NCBI RefSeq assembly: GCF_023277925.1
Contig: NZ_CP063832.1
Coordinates: 3,364,001-3,428,000, forward strand
Length of the DNA stretch: 64,000 nt
Reading direction: 5' to 3'
Source of the DNA: Pseudomonas entomophila
GTDB lineage: Bacteria > Pseudomonadota > Gammaproteobacteria > Pseudomonadales > Pseudomonadaceae
Below the pieces are notes generated by a model. It had not been told where the DNA came from, made no database searches, and worked only from the letters and a program-made list of their open reading frames with translations. Positions 18,479-27,848 of this stretch are shown piece by piece. How positions within the stretch are numbered: position 1 is the first letter of the stretch; each line of letters begins with the position of its first letter. The translations under genes and the position numbers were made by a program.

Positions 18479-20020
18479 TCAGGCCACCGCGCGCGGTGGG
18501 TAGATCCGGGTAGGCACGAAGGGGATCAGGCAGATCAGGGCGACGGCGAAGCACGCCATCACCAGGTACAGGTCGGCCGAGGTCAGCACCAGGGCCTGTT
18601 CATGGATGCGTCTGGCCAGGCCAGCGACGCCGTCGTCGACCAGGGGCGCGTTGCCCAGGCTGTCGACCAGGTGGTTGGAATGGAAATGCCGGCGCACGGT
18701 ACCCAAGGCATCGAGCAGGCCACCGGCGATCACCGCCGACAGCCCCTTGACCGTGTTGAACCAGGCCGAGGCGAACGGGCCTTCCTGCGGGGTCATGCCG
18801 TTGGTCGATAGCATCAGCAGCGGCAGCACCGCCATCGGCTGGCCGAACACCTGCAGCAGGTAGAACGGGTAGAAGTCGCCACGGATCCACTGCGAAGTCA
18901 GCAGGCTGCTGCCCACGCACGACGCTGCCAGCATCGCCAGGCCAGTGGCCAGCACCCAACGGCAGTCCACCGCGCGGATGTTGCACAGCGCCGCGGTCAA
19001 CGGCAAAGCGATCAGCTGCGGCATGGCCACCAGCATCATCAGCGGGCTGGTCTGCGCCGGGCGGTAGCCCTGGATCTGCGCCAGGTACGCCGACGGGATG
19101 CTGCCCACGCCCGACAGCACGATCAACACGCCGGCCAGGGTCAGCAGGGCAAAGCTCAGGTTGCGCCGGGTCAGCATGCGCAGTTGGAAGAACGGCAGCG
19201 GCTCGGACCATTCGTTGTACAGGAACAACACCAGCAACAGCAGGCCGCCGCCGAGCAACCAGCAGATCAAAGTCGAATCGAACCAGCCCCAGCGGTCACC
19301 CAGCGACAGCCCGAGGACAATGCCGCTGATCGCCGGCAGGCCGAGCAACACGCCACGCCAGTCGAACTGCTTGAAGCGCTCCAGGCGCAGCGGGTCCTGG
19401 GGCAGGCCCCAGCCAACGCAGAAGATCGCCAGCAGCGACGGTAGGATGATCTGCCAGAACGCCCACTGCCAACCGACGTATTCGGTCCACAGGCCCGCCA
19501 GCGGCGTGCCGAGGTTGGGCCCGAAGGTGGCGGTCAGGGCATAGCAGGCCAGGCCGTAGACCTTGATGCCCGGCGGCAGGAAGCGCAGCGCCACGCTCAT
19601 CAGCATCGGCGGCAAGGCGCCCGAGGCGAAGCCTTGCAGCACACGCAGCAGCATCAGGCTATGCAGGTCGGGGGCGAACGGCTGGATAAGGCCCAGCACG
19701 GCGAACAGGCCGACGGCGCTCATGGTGAAGCGGCGTAGCGAGAAGGTGGTGGCCAGCCAGGGCGCGAAGGCCATGGCCGAGACCGAGGCGGCGCTGTACA
19801 CCGCCAGCAGCCAGGCACCTTCGTCGGCACCGATACCCATGGCGCCACGGATGTCACCCAGGGAAATCTTGGTCACCGCCTCGTTGAGCCCGGCACACAG
19901 TACCGCCAGCAACACGCCGAACAGCCCCACCACCACCCGCAGGCCGAATGCCGTCTGCGCAGGGGCGGCCGGCGCGGGGGCGGCGGCCAGCGCGGCGGAA
20001 GGCGCGGTCAGGGAACTCAT
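18479..20020 (-). CDS. EmrB-type drug:H+ antiporter (MFS, DHA2, 14 TM)
   Basis: 513 aa. About 14 hydrophobic segments, an Ala/Pro-rich cytoplasmic N-terminus, and the GADEGAWLLAVYSAASVSAMAFAPWLATTFSLRR stretch that carries the DHA2 motif. Energy is the proton gradient; the substrate is unknown (hydrophobic drugs or fatty-acid-like compounds are usual for Emr pumps). First gene of the operon; a perfect 15-bp palindrome lies 90 bp upstream and matches one before the neighbouring LysR gene. Confidence 0.92.
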   Translation of the reverse strand: MSSLTAPSAALAAAPAPAAPAQTAFGLRVVVGLFGVLLAVLCAGLNEAVTKISLGDIRGAMGIGADEGAWLLAVYSAASVSAMAFAPWLATTFSLRRFTMSAVGLFAVLGLIQPFAPDLHSLMLLRVLQGFASGALPPMLMSVALRFLPPGIKVYGLACYALTATFGPNLGTPLAGLWTEYVGWQWAFWQIILPSLLAIFCVGWGLPQDPLRLERFKQFDWRGVLLGLPAISGIVLGLSLGDRWGWFDSTLICWLLGGGLLLLVLFLYNEWSEPLPFFQLRMLTRRNLSFALLTLAGVLIVLSGVGSIPSAYLAQIQGYRPAQTSPLMMLVAMPQLIALPLTAALCNIRAVDCRWVLATGLAMLAASCVGSSLLTSQWIRGDFYPFYLLQVFGQPMAVLPLLMLSTNGMTPQEGPFASAWFNTVKGLSAVIAGGLLDALGTVRRHFHSNHLVDSLGNAPLVDDGVAGLARRIHEQALVLTSADLYLVMACFAVALICLIPFVPTRIYPPRAVA

Positions 20021-20109
20021 GGATAGACATCTCCAGCAACAAATTCAGGGCTGGGGAAAGTCTAAGAAGGTCGAATGCTGACGAAAACTGACTTGTCGGC
20101 AGGTTTATG

Positions 20110-20124
20110 TTGCGTCAGACGCAA
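20110..20124. promoter_or_regulatory. Candidate LysR operator upstream of emrB
   Basis: Perfect 15-bp palindrome TTGCGTCAGACGCAA, 90 bp upstream of emrB. An almost identical copy lies at 21179-21193 before the LysR gene. LysR-type boxes are T-N11-A palindromes of this size. Confidence 0.6.
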
Positions 20125-20166
20125 TCGTTAGGTCATCTGCGGTGCCTGCCTCAAGCCATGCACGAG

Positions 20167-20195
20167 CCCTGTAGGGCTTTAGCCGCTCCTACAGG
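20167..20195. repeat. Single REP-like palindrome
   Basis: CCCTGTAGGGCTTTAGCCGC followed by TCCTACAGG, a lone REP unit between the LysR 3' end and the emrB promoter region. Confidence 0.6.
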
Positions 20196-20221
20196 AGGCC
20201 CCAGCAAGTCTCAAGTAATGC

Positions 20222-21127
20222 TCAAGGCTCACCCGCACAGCAGGCCCGCATGGTCTGGCGCAACCAGCGGTGCGCCGGGTCGTTGTCGAAGCGCGGGTGC
20301 CATGCCTGCATCACCCGCACCTTCTCCAATGGCACCGGAATCTCGAACGAACGCAGCGGCAGGCCGAACTTCTTCACGCTGCCGAGAATGTTAGCCGGCA
20401 TCGGCAGGATCAAATCCGACTCGGGCAGCGAGAACATCGCCGAATGGAAACTCGGCGTGATCAGCGCCACCCGCCGCTGCACGCCATGGCTGCCCAGTTC
20501 CACATCGATCGGCCCATTGGCCCGCCCGCGCCGCGATACGCTGATCTGCGGGTACAGGGCAAAACGCTCCGGGGTGATCACCTCGTCGAAGATCGGGTGG
20601 TCCGCCCGCGCCAGCCCGACGAACCAAGTGTCGAACAGGCTCTGCACCTTGATCTCCGGCCCCAGCTCGATACTCGAGCTGACCACCAGGTCGATCTGCC
20701 CATGGCGCAATACCAGGTCGTCGTCACCTTGGTGCTCGGGCACGAAGCGCAGCACGGTGTTCGGCGCCTGGTCGAGCATCATGTGCAGCAGGCGGGCGCC
20801 GTAGAGGGCGATGAACAGGTCGTTGGTGCGGATGTTGAAGGCGCGGTCGAGGTTGGGCAGGTCGACCTCGTCGCCACTGCGGAACACCAACCCGGCTTGC
20901 TCCACCAGTGCCCGCACCTGGTCGCGCAGGGCCAGTGCCCGGGGCGTAGGCACCAGGCCCCGGCCAGCGCGCACCAGGATCGGGTCGCCCATGGCCTCGC
21001 GGATACGCCCCAGCGTGCGGCTCATGGCCGCCGGGCTCAGGTTCATGCGCTGGGCGGCGCCAACCACGCTGCCTTCGTCGAGCAGGGCATCGAGGGCGAC
21101 GAGCAGGTTCATGTCCGGGAGTTGCAT
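20222..21127 (-). CDS. LysR-family transcriptional regulator, probable regulator of the emrB operon
   Basis: 301 aa. N-terminal winged helix-turn-helix (MNLLVALDALLDEGSVVGAAQRMNLSPAAMSRTLGRIREAMGDPILVR; note LSPAAMSRTL), then a periplasmic-binding-protein-like effector domain (about 90-295) of the NodD-type subgroup. Start ATG 21127 is set by family alignment; the open frame continues upstream without coding character. Same strand as, and just upstream of, emrBA-OMF, with matching palindromes before both, consistent with autoregulation and control of the pump. Confidence 0.9.
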   Translation of the reverse strand: MQLPDMNLLVALDALLDEGSVVGAAQRMNLSPAAMSRTLGRIREAMGDPILVRAGRGLVPTPRALALRDQVRALVEQAGLVFRSGDEVDLPNLDRAFNIRTNDLFIALYGARLLHMMLDQAPNTVLRFVPEHQGDDDLVLRHGQIDLVVSSSIELGPEIKVQSLFDTWFVGLARADHPIFDEVITPERFALYPQISVSRRGRANGPIDVELGSHGVQRRVALITPSFHSAMFSLPESDLILPMPANILGSVKKFGLPLRSFEIPVPLEKVRVMQAWHPRFDNDPAHRWLRQTMRACCAGEP

Positions 21128-21178
21128 GGCCGTTTTCCGTGACAGCTGTGGGAAACGCGATGGTATCAGGTTGCTGGA

Positions 21179-21193
21179 TTGCGTCAGGCGCAA
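21179..21193. promoter_or_regulatory. Candidate LysR operator between lysR and usp
   Basis: TTGCGTCAGGCGCAA, palindromic with one mismatched pair, 52 bp upstream of the LysR start and 87 bp upstream of the divergent universal stress gene. Matches 20110-20124 at 14 of 15 bases. Confidence 0.6.
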
Positions 21194-21279
21194 TGGCACC
21201 GTGCGTGGGGGGCCATTTATCCGGGCGCGCAATCCCTCAAGAATGGGGCACACCCGCCAGCTCAGTTCAAGGAACCCCC

Positions 21280-21735
21280 ATGCCCCGCCCGGTCCTGATC
21301 GCCATCGACGCCTCCCCCGCCAGCCACGCCTTGCTCGACCTCGCCCGCCGCTACTGCCGCCCGGGCGAACACACCCTGCACGTGCTCCTGGCCATCGACG
21401 CGACCTTCGCCGTGCACGACCACCCCACCGCCTACACCGAGCAGGAACAGGAGGAATACCCCGCTGCTTGTGACGAACAGCAACTGGCCGAACGTGCTGT
21501 GGCAAATGCCGTACACACCCTGCGCGAAGCTGGGTTCGACAGCCTGGGCTGCCTGGTTGCCGATCAACCGGTGGAGGCCATCGTCGCCAAGGCCCGGGAG
21601 CTGGAGTGCGAGTTGATCATAATGGGCCACCGCCATCTGTCGCGGCTGGGGCGGCTGCTGGATCCGTCGATCAGCACCAAGGTGATCGACCGGGTCGATG
21701 TACCCGTGTTGGTAGGTGCCGCGATCCACGCCTGA
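21280..21735 (+). CDS. Universal stress protein (UspA family)
   Basis: 151 aa. Rossmann-like alpha/beta fold: PRPVLIAIDASPASHALLDLA at the N-terminus and the C-terminal nucleotide-loop region IIMGHRHLSRLGRLLDPSIS, with DPSIS in place of the usual GSVS of ATP-binding members, so ATP binding is uncertain. Start ATG 21280 with AAGGAAC upstream; an open extension to 21139 overlaps the LysR gene on the other strand and is rejected. Divergent from lysR and may share its operator. Confidence 0.88.
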   Translation: MPRPVLIAIDASPASHALLDLARRYCRPGEHTLHVLLAIDATFAVHDHPTAYTEQEQEEYPAACDEQQLAERAVANAVHTLREAGFDSLGCLVADQPVEAIVAKARELECELIIMGHRHLSRLGRLLDPSISTKVIDRVDVPVLVGAAIHA

Positions 21736-21742
21736 CCTCGCC

Positions 21743-21839
21743 CCCCTGTAGGAGCCAGCTTTGCTGGCGAACAGCCCCGCACACAGATCCAAGCCCTGCA
21801 TTGGCCCCGGTTCGCCAGCAAGGCTGGCTCCTACAGGGG
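21743..21839. repeat. REP inverted pair
   Basis: Arms 21743-21772 and 21810-21839 are near-perfect inverted copies (CCCCTGTAGGAGCCAGC type, palindrome GCCAGCAAGGCTGGC). Between the convergent usp and AaeA-like genes. Confidence 0.88.
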
Positions 21840-21852
21840 ATCGCGGTCAGCG

Positions 21853-22713
21853 TCAGTCGTCGCTCGGCTTGACCACCACCGTGCACGTGGTGCCCGCCGC
21901 CAGCAGGAACCCGTCCGGCACCTCGTCGATGTGAATCCGCACCGGCACCCGTTGCGCCAGCCGCACCCAGTTGAAGGTCGGGTTCACATCGGCGATCAAC
22001 TCACGGCTCTGCGGGTTGTCGCGGTCATAGATACCCCGGGCGATGCTCTCCACATGCCCCTTGATCCGCTCGCCGCTCATCATCTGCAACTCGGCCACAT
22101 CACCCACTTTCACATGGGGCAGCTTGGTCTCCTCGAAGAAGCCATACACCCAGAACGACTGCTCATCCACCACCGCCATCACCGCCTCGCCGGTGCGGGC
22201 GTAGTCGCCCTTGTGGATGTTCAGGTTGGTCACGTAGCCATCGACGGTGGCGACGATCTGCGTGCGCTTGAGGTTCAGCTCGGCGGCGGCCAGTTGGGCC
22301 TGGGCGTGCTGGTAGTCGGCCAACGCCGAGTCGGCGATGTTGCTGGCGTCGTCGCGGTTTTCTTTCGAGATCACCAGGTTGTCCATGTCGGCGCGGCGCT
22401 TGGCGTTGACCTTGCGCATCTCCCAGGTAGCCTTGCGCGAGGCCACCAGCGCCTTGGCCTGGTCCACCGCCAGCTGGTAGTGCTCGGGGTCGACGCGGAT
22501 CAGCACGTCGCCCTTCTTCACGCGCTGGTTATCCTTGACCGGTACATCCACCACATAGCCCGGCACATCGGCGGCAACGTTGATGATGTCGGCGCGCACC
22601 CGGCCGTCGCGGGTCCAGGGCGTGGTCATGTAGTGCAGCCACAACTGGCGGCCGATCACCACGGCAGCGGCCAGCACCAGCAGGGTGGCGATCAGGCTGA
22701 AGAACTTTTTCAT
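21853..22713 (-). CDS. AaeA-like membrane-fusion protein (HlyD family)
   Basis: 286 aa. One N-terminal helix (MKKFFSLIATLLVLAAAVVIG), then TPWTRDGRVRADIINVAADVPGYV, the lipoyl signature of p-hydroxybenzoic-acid efflux adaptors, a short helical hairpin and the second lipoyl/beta-barrel part. Start ATG 22713 (AAGGATTCTCACC region upstream) fits the family; upstream codons to 22818 belong to DUF1656 in another frame. Last gene of an OMF-FUSC-DUF1656-MFP operon; completes a tripartite aromatic-acid-type efflux system. Confidence 0.9.
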   Translation of the reverse strand: MKKFFSLIATLLVLAAAVVIGRQLWLHYMTTPWTRDGRVRADIINVAADVPGYVVDVPVKDNQRVKKGDVLIRVDPEHYQLAVDQAKALVASRKATWEMRKVNAKRRADMDNLVISKENRDDASNIADSALADYQHAQAQLAAAELNLKRTQIVATVDGYVTNLNIHKGDYARTGEAVMAVVDEQSFWVYGFFEETKLPHVKVGDVAELQMMSGERIKGHVESIARGIYDRDNPQSRELIADVNPTFNWVRLAQRVPVRIHIDEVPDGFLLAAGTTCTVVVKPSDD

Positions 22714-22723
22714 CGAAGGATTC

Positions 22724-22939
22724 TCACCAGTAGAGCGACAGCGCCAGGGCGCCGAACAGGCAGACGAACAGCGACAGGCGCAGCAGCGCCGGGTGCCAGA
22801 AGAAACGGTAGCCATCATGGCTGGCGATGAACCGGTCCAGGCCCCAGGCCAGGCCCAGGGCGAACAGGAACATCAAGGTCATGGTGGGCATGTACACGCC
22901 ATGGAAGGCGATCTCACGGGGCATGGTTTCACGGAACAT
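22724..22939 (-). CDS. DUF1656 small inner-membrane protein
   Basis: 71 aa with two hydrophobic helices (PTMTLMFLFALGLAWGL and LRLSLFVCLFGALALSLYW), typical of the AaeX/DUF1656 family that always sits between the AaeB-like FUSC protein and the AaeA-like adaptor. Its start overlaps the FUSC stop by 11 bp and it ends 10 bp before the adaptor. Role in the pump is unknown. Confidence 0.9.
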   Translation of the reverse strand: MFRETMPREIAFHGVYMPTMTLMFLFALGLAWGLDRFIASHDGYRFFWHPALLRLSLFVCLFGALALSLYW

Positions 22940-25106
22940 CGTGCAATCCTTTCGCCGGTGCCAGCGGCGACTGTGGGTCGAGCAGGGAGGAACGGATGAA
23001 GTGCAGGTAGCTCTGCGCCCGGCGCAGCACCGAGGTGTCGAAGTGCCGGGCGAAGGGTTCGTCGGTGGCCTGCACGCGGCTGATGGCGTGGTCCACCGCC
23101 ACCAGGGCGCGCTCGTGGTTGCTGGCGCTGGGTTGCAGGAACAATCGCGCCAGGGCCCGGCCCATCACACGGATGGCCTGGCGCCAGGGCTGCGACTCGG
23201 CGTAGGCCGGGTGCACCGGTGCGCGCGCCTGCTCCTTGCGCAGCTCGATGATGGCGTGGCCGATCTCCAGCACGGTGAACATCCAGCCCATCAGCTCGCT
23301 CTGCACCTGCGGTTTGCCTGCGGCCAGGCCATAGGCCTGGTGCAGCAAGTCGCGGGTGCGGCTCTCGAACGCCGAGCCCAGCCCGCGCAAGCGCCCACCG
23401 ATGGCGAACAGCACCTGCTCGCGCAGCTCCTGCTCCAGGCGGCTCCACAGCCAGCGGCTGTTCGGCGGCAGGATGATCGCTCCGGCCGCGGCGCAGACGA
23501 ACATACCAATGACCATGCCGATGTAGTCGTTGATGAAGGTGTAGGGGTCGTAGACCGTCAGGTTGTTCGGCACCGAACCGATGGCGAAGAACACCAGCAG
23601 GCCCAGGCCGTAGCCGGCATAGGCCGGGCGCGAGGCGAGGAACGCGCCGAGCACGAACACCGGCGCCAGCACCATGCACAGCAACGGGAAACCGTCGATC
23701 CAGGGGAACACGAAGAAGGTCTCGAAGAACCCGATGAACGCGCCGATCGCCGTGCCGCAGGCCATCTGGAACGACATGCGCTTGGGGTTCGGCGAGGCCG
23801 CCGACAGGCCCACGGTGACCGTGGCGATCAGGGTCATCATGGCGCCGCTGGGCCAGTCGCTGAGCAGCCAGTAGCTGCCCAGCAGCAACAGCACCGCCGA
23901 GGCACGCACGCCGGCGGCCAGCGACACCAGCCAGCTGGTCTGGGCTACATAGGGCTCGTCCCACTGTTCACGCTCGTGCTTGTGCACGGCCAGCGAGGCA
24001 TGGGTCTCGGCGTAGCTGTACATCTCGTCGACGAAGCGATAGAGCAATTCGAAGGCGGTGTGGAAATCGAGCAGGTCGGACTCGCTGGGGTTGGTCTGCA
24101 GGTACTCGGCGCGCAGGCCGCGCACCTGGGCCTGCAGGCCTTCCTTGTAGGTGCCCAGTTCCAGTGCCAGGCGCAAGGCATCGGCATCGGTCAAGGCCCG
24201 GCCCACATAGGGCTTAAGCAGCTCGGCCAGGGTTTCCAGGCCAGGCTCGATGGCGCCGACGATCTGCAACGGGCCACGGGCACGCAGGCGCTCGAGCAAC
24301 CGATGCAGAGCGTTGAAGCGCGTGGTGATGGCCATGAACTCGCTGTTCATGCGCACCAGGCGACCAGAACGCCGACGCATGTGCGGGTCTTCGAAGGCGG
24401 TGACGTTGCGCAGGCTCTCCAGGCCCACCGCCTCGGCGACGAAACGCACGTTGCTGGTCTCGAAACGGTCACGCTGGCTGTCGCCGCGCAAGGCCTCGAC
24501 CACCACCCCGGCGAACACGCCGAAGCGCTGGTACAGGGCGTTGCGCATGGCGGCACTGGCCGACTGCGGCAGGATCGCGGCGCTGACGAAGGTCGAGACG
24601 AGGATCCCCAGGGCGATCTCCAGCACCCGCCACACCGCCGCCATGAACGCCTGGTCGGGGTGCTGCAGCACCGGCAGGCCGATCATCGCCGCCGTATAGC
24701 CGGCCAGCACGAAGCCATAGGCACGGAAGGTGCGGTAGCGCATGGCCCCCGCCGAGCACAGGCCCACCCACAGCGCCAGGCTGGGCAGGAACAGCTCGGT
24801 GTTCTGCGGGAAGAGGGCGATCAGCGCGATCATCATCGCCGAGCCGGCCAGGGTGCCGAGCACCCGGTAGAAACTCTTGGCGAATACGTGGCCGCTCTGC
24901 GGCTGCATGACGATGAACACGGTGATCATCGCCGTGCGCGGCTGTGGCAGCTCCAGGCGCATGGCCAGCCACAAGGTGATGAACGCCGCGGCCAGCACCT
25001 TGAAGATGTACACCCAGGTAACCCCGTCGGTACGCGCCCAGGCGAAGAAGCCCCGGCGCCATTCCAGGCTCCGCAGCCAGCGCAGGGGCAAGCTCAGTGT
25101 GCTCAT
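22929..25106 (-). CDS. FUSC-family efflux permease (AaeB-like)
   Basis: 725 aa. Two hydrophobic blocks of about five to six helices each (roughly residues 30-200 and 380-520), separated and followed by soluble helical regions; the motif region VFAKSFYRVLGTLAGSAM is typical of the FUSC superfamily. In AaeAB this protein energises export of aromatic carboxylic acids; the substrate here is inferred only by family. Start ATG 25106 overlaps the stop of the outer-membrane gene by 4 bp. Confidence 0.9.
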   Translation of the reverse strand: MSTLSLPLRWLRSLEWRRGFFAWARTDGVTWVYIFKVLAAAFITLWLAMRLELPQPRTAMITVFIVMQPQSGHVFAKSFYRVLGTLAGSAMMIALIALFPQNTELFLPSLALWVGLCSAGAMRYRTFRAYGFVLAGYTAAMIGLPVLQHPDQAFMAAVWRVLEIALGILVSTFVSAAILPQSASAAMRNALYQRFGVFAGVVVEALRGDSQRDRFETSNVRFVAEAVGLESLRNVTAFEDPHMRRRSGRLVRMNSEFMAITTRFNALHRLLERLRARGPLQIVGAIEPGLETLAELLKPYVGRALTDADALRLALELGTYKEGLQAQVRGLRAEYLQTNPSESDLLDFHTAFELLYRFVDEMYSYAETHASLAVHKHEREQWDEPYVAQTSWLVSLAAGVRASAVLLLLGSYWLLSDWPSGAMMTLIATVTVGLSAASPNPKRMSFQMACGTAIGAFIGFFETFFVFPWIDGFPLLCMVLAPVFVLGAFLASRPAYAGYGLGLLVFFAIGSVPNNLTVYDPYTFINDYIGMVIGMFVCAAAGAIILPPNSRWLWSRLEQELREQVLFAIGGRLRGLGSAFESRTRDLLHQAYGLAAGKPQVQSELMGWMFTVLEIGHAIIELRKEQARAPVHPAYAESQPWRQAIRVMGRALARLFLQPSASNHERALVAVDHAISRVQATDEPFARHFDTSVLRRAQSYLHFIRSSLLDPQSPLAPAKGLHDVP

Positions 25107-26629
25107 TCGGCGTGGTCCGGCTGGTCGAAGATGGCCAGGGTGGCCGGCGTTTTCGGTGCGGCCTGACGCTCTTCGGCCGGCACATCCTTACCCGCCTCCA
25201 GGCCACCGCCCAGGGCGGTGACCAGTTCGGCGTGGGCCACCAGGCGCGCGGCCTGCACCTGCTGCTGCAGCTGCTGCTGGCGGAACAGCAGGGTCTGGGC
25301 ATTGAGCACGTTGAGGTAGTCGGTCAGGCCACGCTGGAAGGCGACGGTGGCGATGTCGTAGGTCTTCTGCGCGGCGGCGACGGATTCGGCGGCAAAATGC
25401 GCCTGCTCCTCCATCGACGCGCGGCGGATCAGTTGGTCGGAGATATTCTTCAGCGCGCCGATCACCGTCTGGTTGTAGCGCGCCACCGCCACGTCATAGC
25501 CGGCCGAGGCCACGCCCAGTTGCGAACGCAAGCGACCGCCGTCAAAGATCGGCAGGCTGATGGCCGGCCCCACGTTGTAGTTGAACTTGCGCCCGGTGAG
25601 GAACTCCAGCGGGCCGCCGCCGGTGGCCATGAAGCCGAGGCTGCCGACCAGGTCGACGTTGGGGAAGAAGCCGGCATGGGCCACATCGATGCCACGGGCC
25701 TGGGCCGCCACCTGCCAGCGGCTGGCGACCACGTCCGGGCGCTGGCCGACCAGCTCGGCGGGCAGGTTCGACGGCAGCTTCAGCGGCGCGCCAAGGGTCA
25801 GGGTCGGGCGTTGCAGCTTCGCGCCCTCCCCCGGCCCCTTGCCGGCCAGGGCGGCCAGCTGGTTACGGGTCAGGGCGATCTCCTCGTTGAGGCTGTCGAC
25901 CTGGCGGTGGGTTTCCGGCAGCGGCGCCTCGGCCTGGCTGACCTCGAAATGGGTACCGATGCCGCCGTCGAGGCGACGCTTGGCCAGGGCGACGATCTGC
26001 TCCTGCTGCGCAAGCTCGGCCTGGACGATATCGCGCCGGGCGTAATGCAGGCTGAGCTGGATGTAGGCGCGCACCACGTTGTTCTCCAGCTCCAGCTGGG
26101 CCTGGCGCGCTTCGGCGACGCTCATGTGCGCCTGGTCCACGGCCTGTTCGCTGGCATTGCGCTCGCGGCCCCACAGGTCCAGGGCGTAGCTGAAGCCAAT
26201 GGCGGCATTGTTGTCCCAGGTGTTGGCGCCGGACAACGCGCCAGGGCCGTAGAACTGATCCTCCGGCCAGTTGTGGCGCTTGAGCGTGGCATTGCCGTTG
26301 GCCTGCAGCTTTTCCGCCGACTCGACCACACCCGCCATCGCCTTGGCTTCACGTACCCGCGCGGCGGCCATGGCCATGCTCGGGCTGCCAGCCAGCGCCT
26401 GGGCGACCCAGGCATCGAGCTGCGGGTCGCCATAGGCGCGCCACCATTGCTGGGCCGGCCAGTGGGCGTCGCGCGCGGCCTCGCGGATCGCGTCGTCGGT
26501 GGTCAATTGGTTGGCTTGGAGTGTCTTGCTTTGCGGGGCGATGCCCCAGGTTCCGATACAGCCGCTCAAGGTGAGACAAAGGGCACAGGCACTGAGCGCA
26601 TGGAGCGCTCTGAGGTGGCGACGCGGCAC
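25103..26629 (-). CDS. Outer-membrane efflux lipoprotein, NodT family
   Basis: 508 aa. Lipobox LSGC (Cys24) after a short signal peptide; two OEP repeats with AYIQLSLHYARRDI and FFPNVDLVGSLGFMATGG. First gene of the AaeAB-like operon, so all three envelope layers of this pump are encoded together. Divergent from the LysR gene at 26810 across a 180-bp promoter region. Confidence 0.92.
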   Translation of the reverse strand: MPRRHLRALHALSACALCLTLSGCIGTWGIAPQSKTLQANQLTTDDAIREAARDAHWPAQQWWRAYGDPQLDAWVAQALAGSPSMAMAAARVREAKAMAGVVESAEKLQANGNATLKRHNWPEDQFYGPGALSGANTWDNNAAIGFSYALDLWGRERNASEQAVDQAHMSVAEARQAQLELENNVVRAYIQLSLHYARRDIVQAELAQQEQIVALAKRRLDGGIGTHFEVSQAEAPLPETHRQVDSLNEEIALTRNQLAALAGKGPGEGAKLQRPTLTLGAPLKLPSNLPAELVGQRPDVVASRWQVAAQARGIDVAHAGFFPNVDLVGSLGFMATGGGPLEFLTGRKFNYNVGPAISLPIFDGGRLRSQLGVASAGYDVAVARYNQTVIGALKNISDQLIRRASMEEQAHFAAESVAAAQKTYDIATVAFQRGLTDYLNVLNAQTLLFRQQQLQQQVQAARLVAHAELVTALGGGLEAGKDVPAEERQAAPKTPATLAIFDQPDHAE

Positions 26630-26809
26630 AGCTGCGATTTCCCGAGGAAGAGGTGGAGGGGCCGGGCAATTCTAGGGGCCGCCCGCACTGGCGATAAGCG
26701 CATAATCCTGCGAATCTTTGTTACCAAAACAGCGATAATCCGGCTTTAGTCGGAGGCGAAACTCCGTTACTTCATGTCACAATTTTGTCCTCTAAACCGA
26801 GAGTGACCC
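26630..26809. promoter_or_regulatory. Divergent promoter region of the efflux operon and lysR
   Basis: 180 bp, locally AT-richer than the genes on either side. It contains an inverted repeat CGGAG-N6-CTCCG (26751-26766) and two GCGATAA-like sites (about 26692 and 26732). No exact LysR box is assigned, but the layout is the classic LysR gene divergent from its target. Confidence 0.5.
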
Positions 26810-27757
26810 ATGGACACCCTGCAAAACATGCGTGCTTTCAGTTGCGTGGCCCAGCTCGGCAGCTTCACCGCCGCCGCAGCGCAACTAGACACCACCACCG
26901 CGAACGTGTCGCGGGCGGTCTCCAACCTGGAAGCCCATCTGCAAACCCGCCTGCTCAACCGCACCACCCGGCGCATCGCGCTGACCGAGGCCGGCAAGCG
27001 CTACCTGATGCGCTGTGAACAGATTCTTACCTACGTGGAAGAAGCCGAGGCCGAGGCCAGCGACGCCCACGCCCGCCCCGCCGGGCAGTTGAAGGTGCAT
27101 TCGATGACCGGCGTCGGCCAGCATTTCGTGGTCGATGCCATCGCCCGCTACCGCGAGTCGCACCCGGACGTCACCTTCGACCTGACCATGGCCAACCGCG
27201 TGCCCGACCTGCTGGACGAGGGCTACGACGTGTCCATCGTGCTGGCCAGCGAACTGCCCGATTCGGGCTTCGTCTCCCAGCGCCTGGGCATCACCTACAG
27301 CATCGTCTGCGCCTCGCCCGAGTACGTGGCCCACCACGGCACCGCGCACAAGCCGGCCGACCTGCTCAAGCACGCCTGCCTGCGCATGGTCAGCCCGGTG
27401 ATTCCGCTGGAGAAATGGCTGTTCGACGGGCCGGAAGGCCAGGAGATGGTCAACATCACCAGCTCGCCGTTCCAGGTGAACTCGGCAGACGCGATGAAGA
27501 CCGCGATCCGCAGCAGCATGGGCGTGGGCGTACTGCCCATCTACTCGGCCATCGACGGCCTGCGCGACGGCAGCCTGGTGCGGATCATGCCGGAGTACCG
27601 CCTGCAGGAGCTGAACCTGTACGCGATCTACCCGTCGCGCCAGTACCTCGATGCCAAGATCAAGACCTGGGTCGAGTACCTGCGCAACTCGCTGCCGGAG
27701 ATCCTCGCCGCCCACGAGGCTGACTTGAAGACCCACCAGGTGCTCATCGCCAACTGA
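26810..27757 (+). CDS. LysR-family regulator divergent from the AaeAB-like operon
   Basis: 315 aa. Winged HTH at the N-terminus (MRAFSCVAQLGSFTAAAAQLDTTTANVSRAVSNLEAHLQTRLLNRTTRRIALTEAG), then the effector-binding domain (about 95-300) of the CrgA/DmlR subgroup. Probably senses an aromatic or organic acid and controls the divergent efflux operon, by analogy with AaeR. ATG 26810 after GAGAGTGACCC. Confidence 0.92.
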   Translation: MDTLQNMRAFSCVAQLGSFTAAAAQLDTTTANVSRAVSNLEAHLQTRLLNRTTRRIALTEAGKRYLMRCEQILTYVEEAEAEASDAHARPAGQLKVHSMTGVGQHFVVDAIARYRESHPDVTFDLTMANRVPDLLDEGYDVSIVLASELPDSGFVSQRLGITYSIVCASPEYVAHHGTAHKPADLLKHACLRMVSPVIPLEKWLFDGPEGQEMVNITSSPFQVNSADAMKTAIRSSMGVGVLPIYSAIDGLRDGSLVRIMPEYRLQELNLYAIYPSRQYLDAKIKTWVEYLRNSLPEILAAHEADLKTHQVLIAN

Positions 27758-27848
27758 AAAGGGCTGCATTGGGGGTGGGGACAATGGTAGGTTGCTAACC
27801 ATCGATTCCAGCGTCTGGCAGACAGGGCCATGGGAGGGCTTCGCCCTC

